A stretch of DNA of 29,737 bases, taken from the NCBI GenBank assembly GCA_045590715.1, contig JAZNRO010000117.1, positions 1 through 29,737 on the forward strand, read 5' to 3'. Below the pieces are notes generated by a model. The model was not told where the DNA came from. It worked only from the letters and a program-made list of their open reading frames with translations, and did no database searches. The DNA is from RGIG5579 sp045590715 (lineage in GTDB: Bacteria; Bacillota; Clostridia; Oscillospirales; SIG627). Every line of letters starts with the position of its first letter. Position 1 is the first letter of the stretch. Of this stretch, positions 28,772-29,737 are shown in pieces. Made by a program: the position numbers and the translations under genes.

Positions 28772-29737
28772 CTATTTTGTAATCTTTTTGATCTCGGCCC
28801 AGATCACGTCGCATGCGCCGGGCAGAGCGTGTTTTTTCATATTGCGACTCATTTCGGAAAGAACTTCCGGATGCATTAAGATCCGATCGATCTCACCTTT
28901 TAATCTCTCCGCGGTCAGTTCCTCTTCGGGAATGAGAACTGCGGCACCGCTCTCTGCATAAACGAGAGCGTTTTTATACTGGTGATTATCGGTTACGTTG
29001 GGAGAAGGAATCAGAATAGCGGGTTTTCCGAGCAAAGCAAGTTCCGCCAAGGTGATTGCGCCGGCTCTGGATACCACAAGGTCTGCCGCTGCCATCTGAC
29101 AAGGCATATCATAGATATAATCGGAAAACTTTACGTTACCGAAACGCTGTGCACCGGCTTCTTTTTCCTTTTCCATCCACATTTCATACTCTCTGTTGCC
29201 AAAGGCGTGGGTATGGAAGATGGGCTTTTTCGCAGAATAGTCCTTTGCCACCTGGAACATACATTCATTGATGGCGCGGGCGCCAAGGCTACCGCCGTAG
29301 GAAAGAAGAAACGGTGCGCTGACACCCACCTTACTTCTTGCTTTACTGCGGGAGATGGTTTCCAGTTCAGGACTAGTAGGATTTCCGCTTAAAACGATCT
29401 TTTTCTGATCGCAGGTGAAATGCTTTCTGGATTCATCGAAAGAAATGCACACTCTGTCTACCAGGGCGGAAAGCTTTCTGGTGGTAAGACCGGGATAAGC
29501 ATTCTGCTCGTGGATGAGAGTGGGAATCTTCATTTTAGATGCGGCGCAAAGCACGGGCCAGGACACGTAGACACCGGTACCGATGACAAGATCAGGACGA
29601 AATTCCTTCAGGATCTTTTTTGCCTTTGCAATACTGGTAAAGGCAAGATAGGCCGCCTTTAAATTTTCTGCGGTCAACTTTCTCTTAAATCCTTTTACCT
29701 CAACGTGGCGAATGGGAAAGCCCTCTTTTGCCACCAG
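28772..29737 (-). CDS. murG: MurG, 5' end cut by window edge
   Basis: UDP-N-acetylglucosamine transferase that makes lipid II on the inner membrane face. The visible part has IGTGVYVSWPV, HEQNAYPGLTTRKLS, LLSYGGSLGARAIN, and the donor-binding ADLVVSRAGAITLAELALLGKPAILIPSP, then NHQYKNA. The N-terminal segment of about 40 residues with the GGTAGH motif is beyond the window. The frame is open through the edge, so the GTG at 29734 is not the real start. It precedes ftsQ and ftsZ as in dcw clusters; murB and ftsA are not seen here. Confidence 0.96.
   Translation of the reverse strand: MVAKEGFPIRHVEVKGFKRKLTAENLKAAYLAFTSIAKAKKILKEFRPDLVIGTGVYVSWPVLCAASKMKIPTLIHEQNAYPGLTTRKLSALVDRVCISFDESRKHFTCDQKKIVLSGNPTSPELETISRSKARSKVGVSAPFLLSYGGSLGARAINECMFQVAKDYSAKKPIFHTHAFGNREYEMWMEKEKEAGAQRFGNVKFSDYIYDMPCQMAAADLVVSRAGAITLAELALLGKPAILIPSPNVTDNHQYKNALVYAESGAAVLIPEEELTAERLKGEIDRILMHPEVLSEMSRNMKKHALPGACDVIWAEIKKITK

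Noticed and set aside
1..29737. CRISPR array, tRNA or rRNA genes
   Set aside because: No regularly spaced direct repeats and no tRNA- or rRNA-like sequence were seen by eye.

Overview
The window looks like chromosome of a spore-forming, Gram-positive member of the Clostridia. Evidence: a complete spoIIIAA-AH operon, a SpoIIQ-type LytM protein, a SigK-type sigma factor with a hydrophobic pro-sequence, SPOCS/LysM and DUF1540 proteins, clostridial families (DUF5685, a cytoplasmic CBM9-like protein), an LtaS-type sulfatase, and strong AGGAGG-like ribosome sites. I cannot name the genus; a secreted dockerin protein would fit a gut or fibre-associated lineage.

Layout. 1-735: an IS200-type element (tnpA on the minus strand) with hairpin ends and a leader that can mask the tnpA ribosome site. 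745-3326: mostly sporulation or envelope genes on the plus strand: spoIIQ with a sigma-F-like promoter, an unrecognised Cys-rich protein with a sigma-K-like promoter, a 65-residue lipoprotein, and a small secreted dockerin protein. 3342-5711: minus-strand sigK followed by a SPOCS/LysM gene. 5859-10144: ppx/gppA, then rplS (with an L19 leader), lepB, rbgA, rnhB and yraN. 10188-11162: a DUF1540 gene and a metallophosphoesterase. 11232-15922: the spoIIIA operon, tightly overlapped. 15925-18145: an AT-rich insertion with one large gene, a DUF262/HNH (GmrSD-like) putative defence nuclease. 18144-23199: a six-gene minus-strand operon (DUF5685, J-domain protein, membrane protein, dGTPase-like HD protein, MBL hydrolase, CAP protein). 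23334-24532: CBM9-like protein and GNAT acetyltransferase. 24545-26464: LTA-synthase-like sulfatase. 26678-29737: ftsZ, ftsQ and the 3' part of murG.

How they work together. SpoIIQ (forespore side) and SpoIIIAH (mother-cell side) are known partners across the two membranes around the engulfed forespore, and SpoIIIAA-AG form the associated channel complex. SigK drives late mother-cell genes; the SPOCS and Cys-rich proteins are plausible coat-layer products. murG, ftsQ and ftsZ supply peptidoglycan precursor and the division ring.

Most interesting observation: the DUF262 segment sits exactly inside what reads as an ancestral bidirectional terminator between two convergent genes. A 19-bp terminator stem is present at each edge (15931-15949 and 18121-18139, 16/19 identical), and deleting one copy with the segment restores a perfect A-tract/stem/T-tract terminator. 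This suggests a mobile putative-defence cargo that targets a terminator, without a recombinase of its own.
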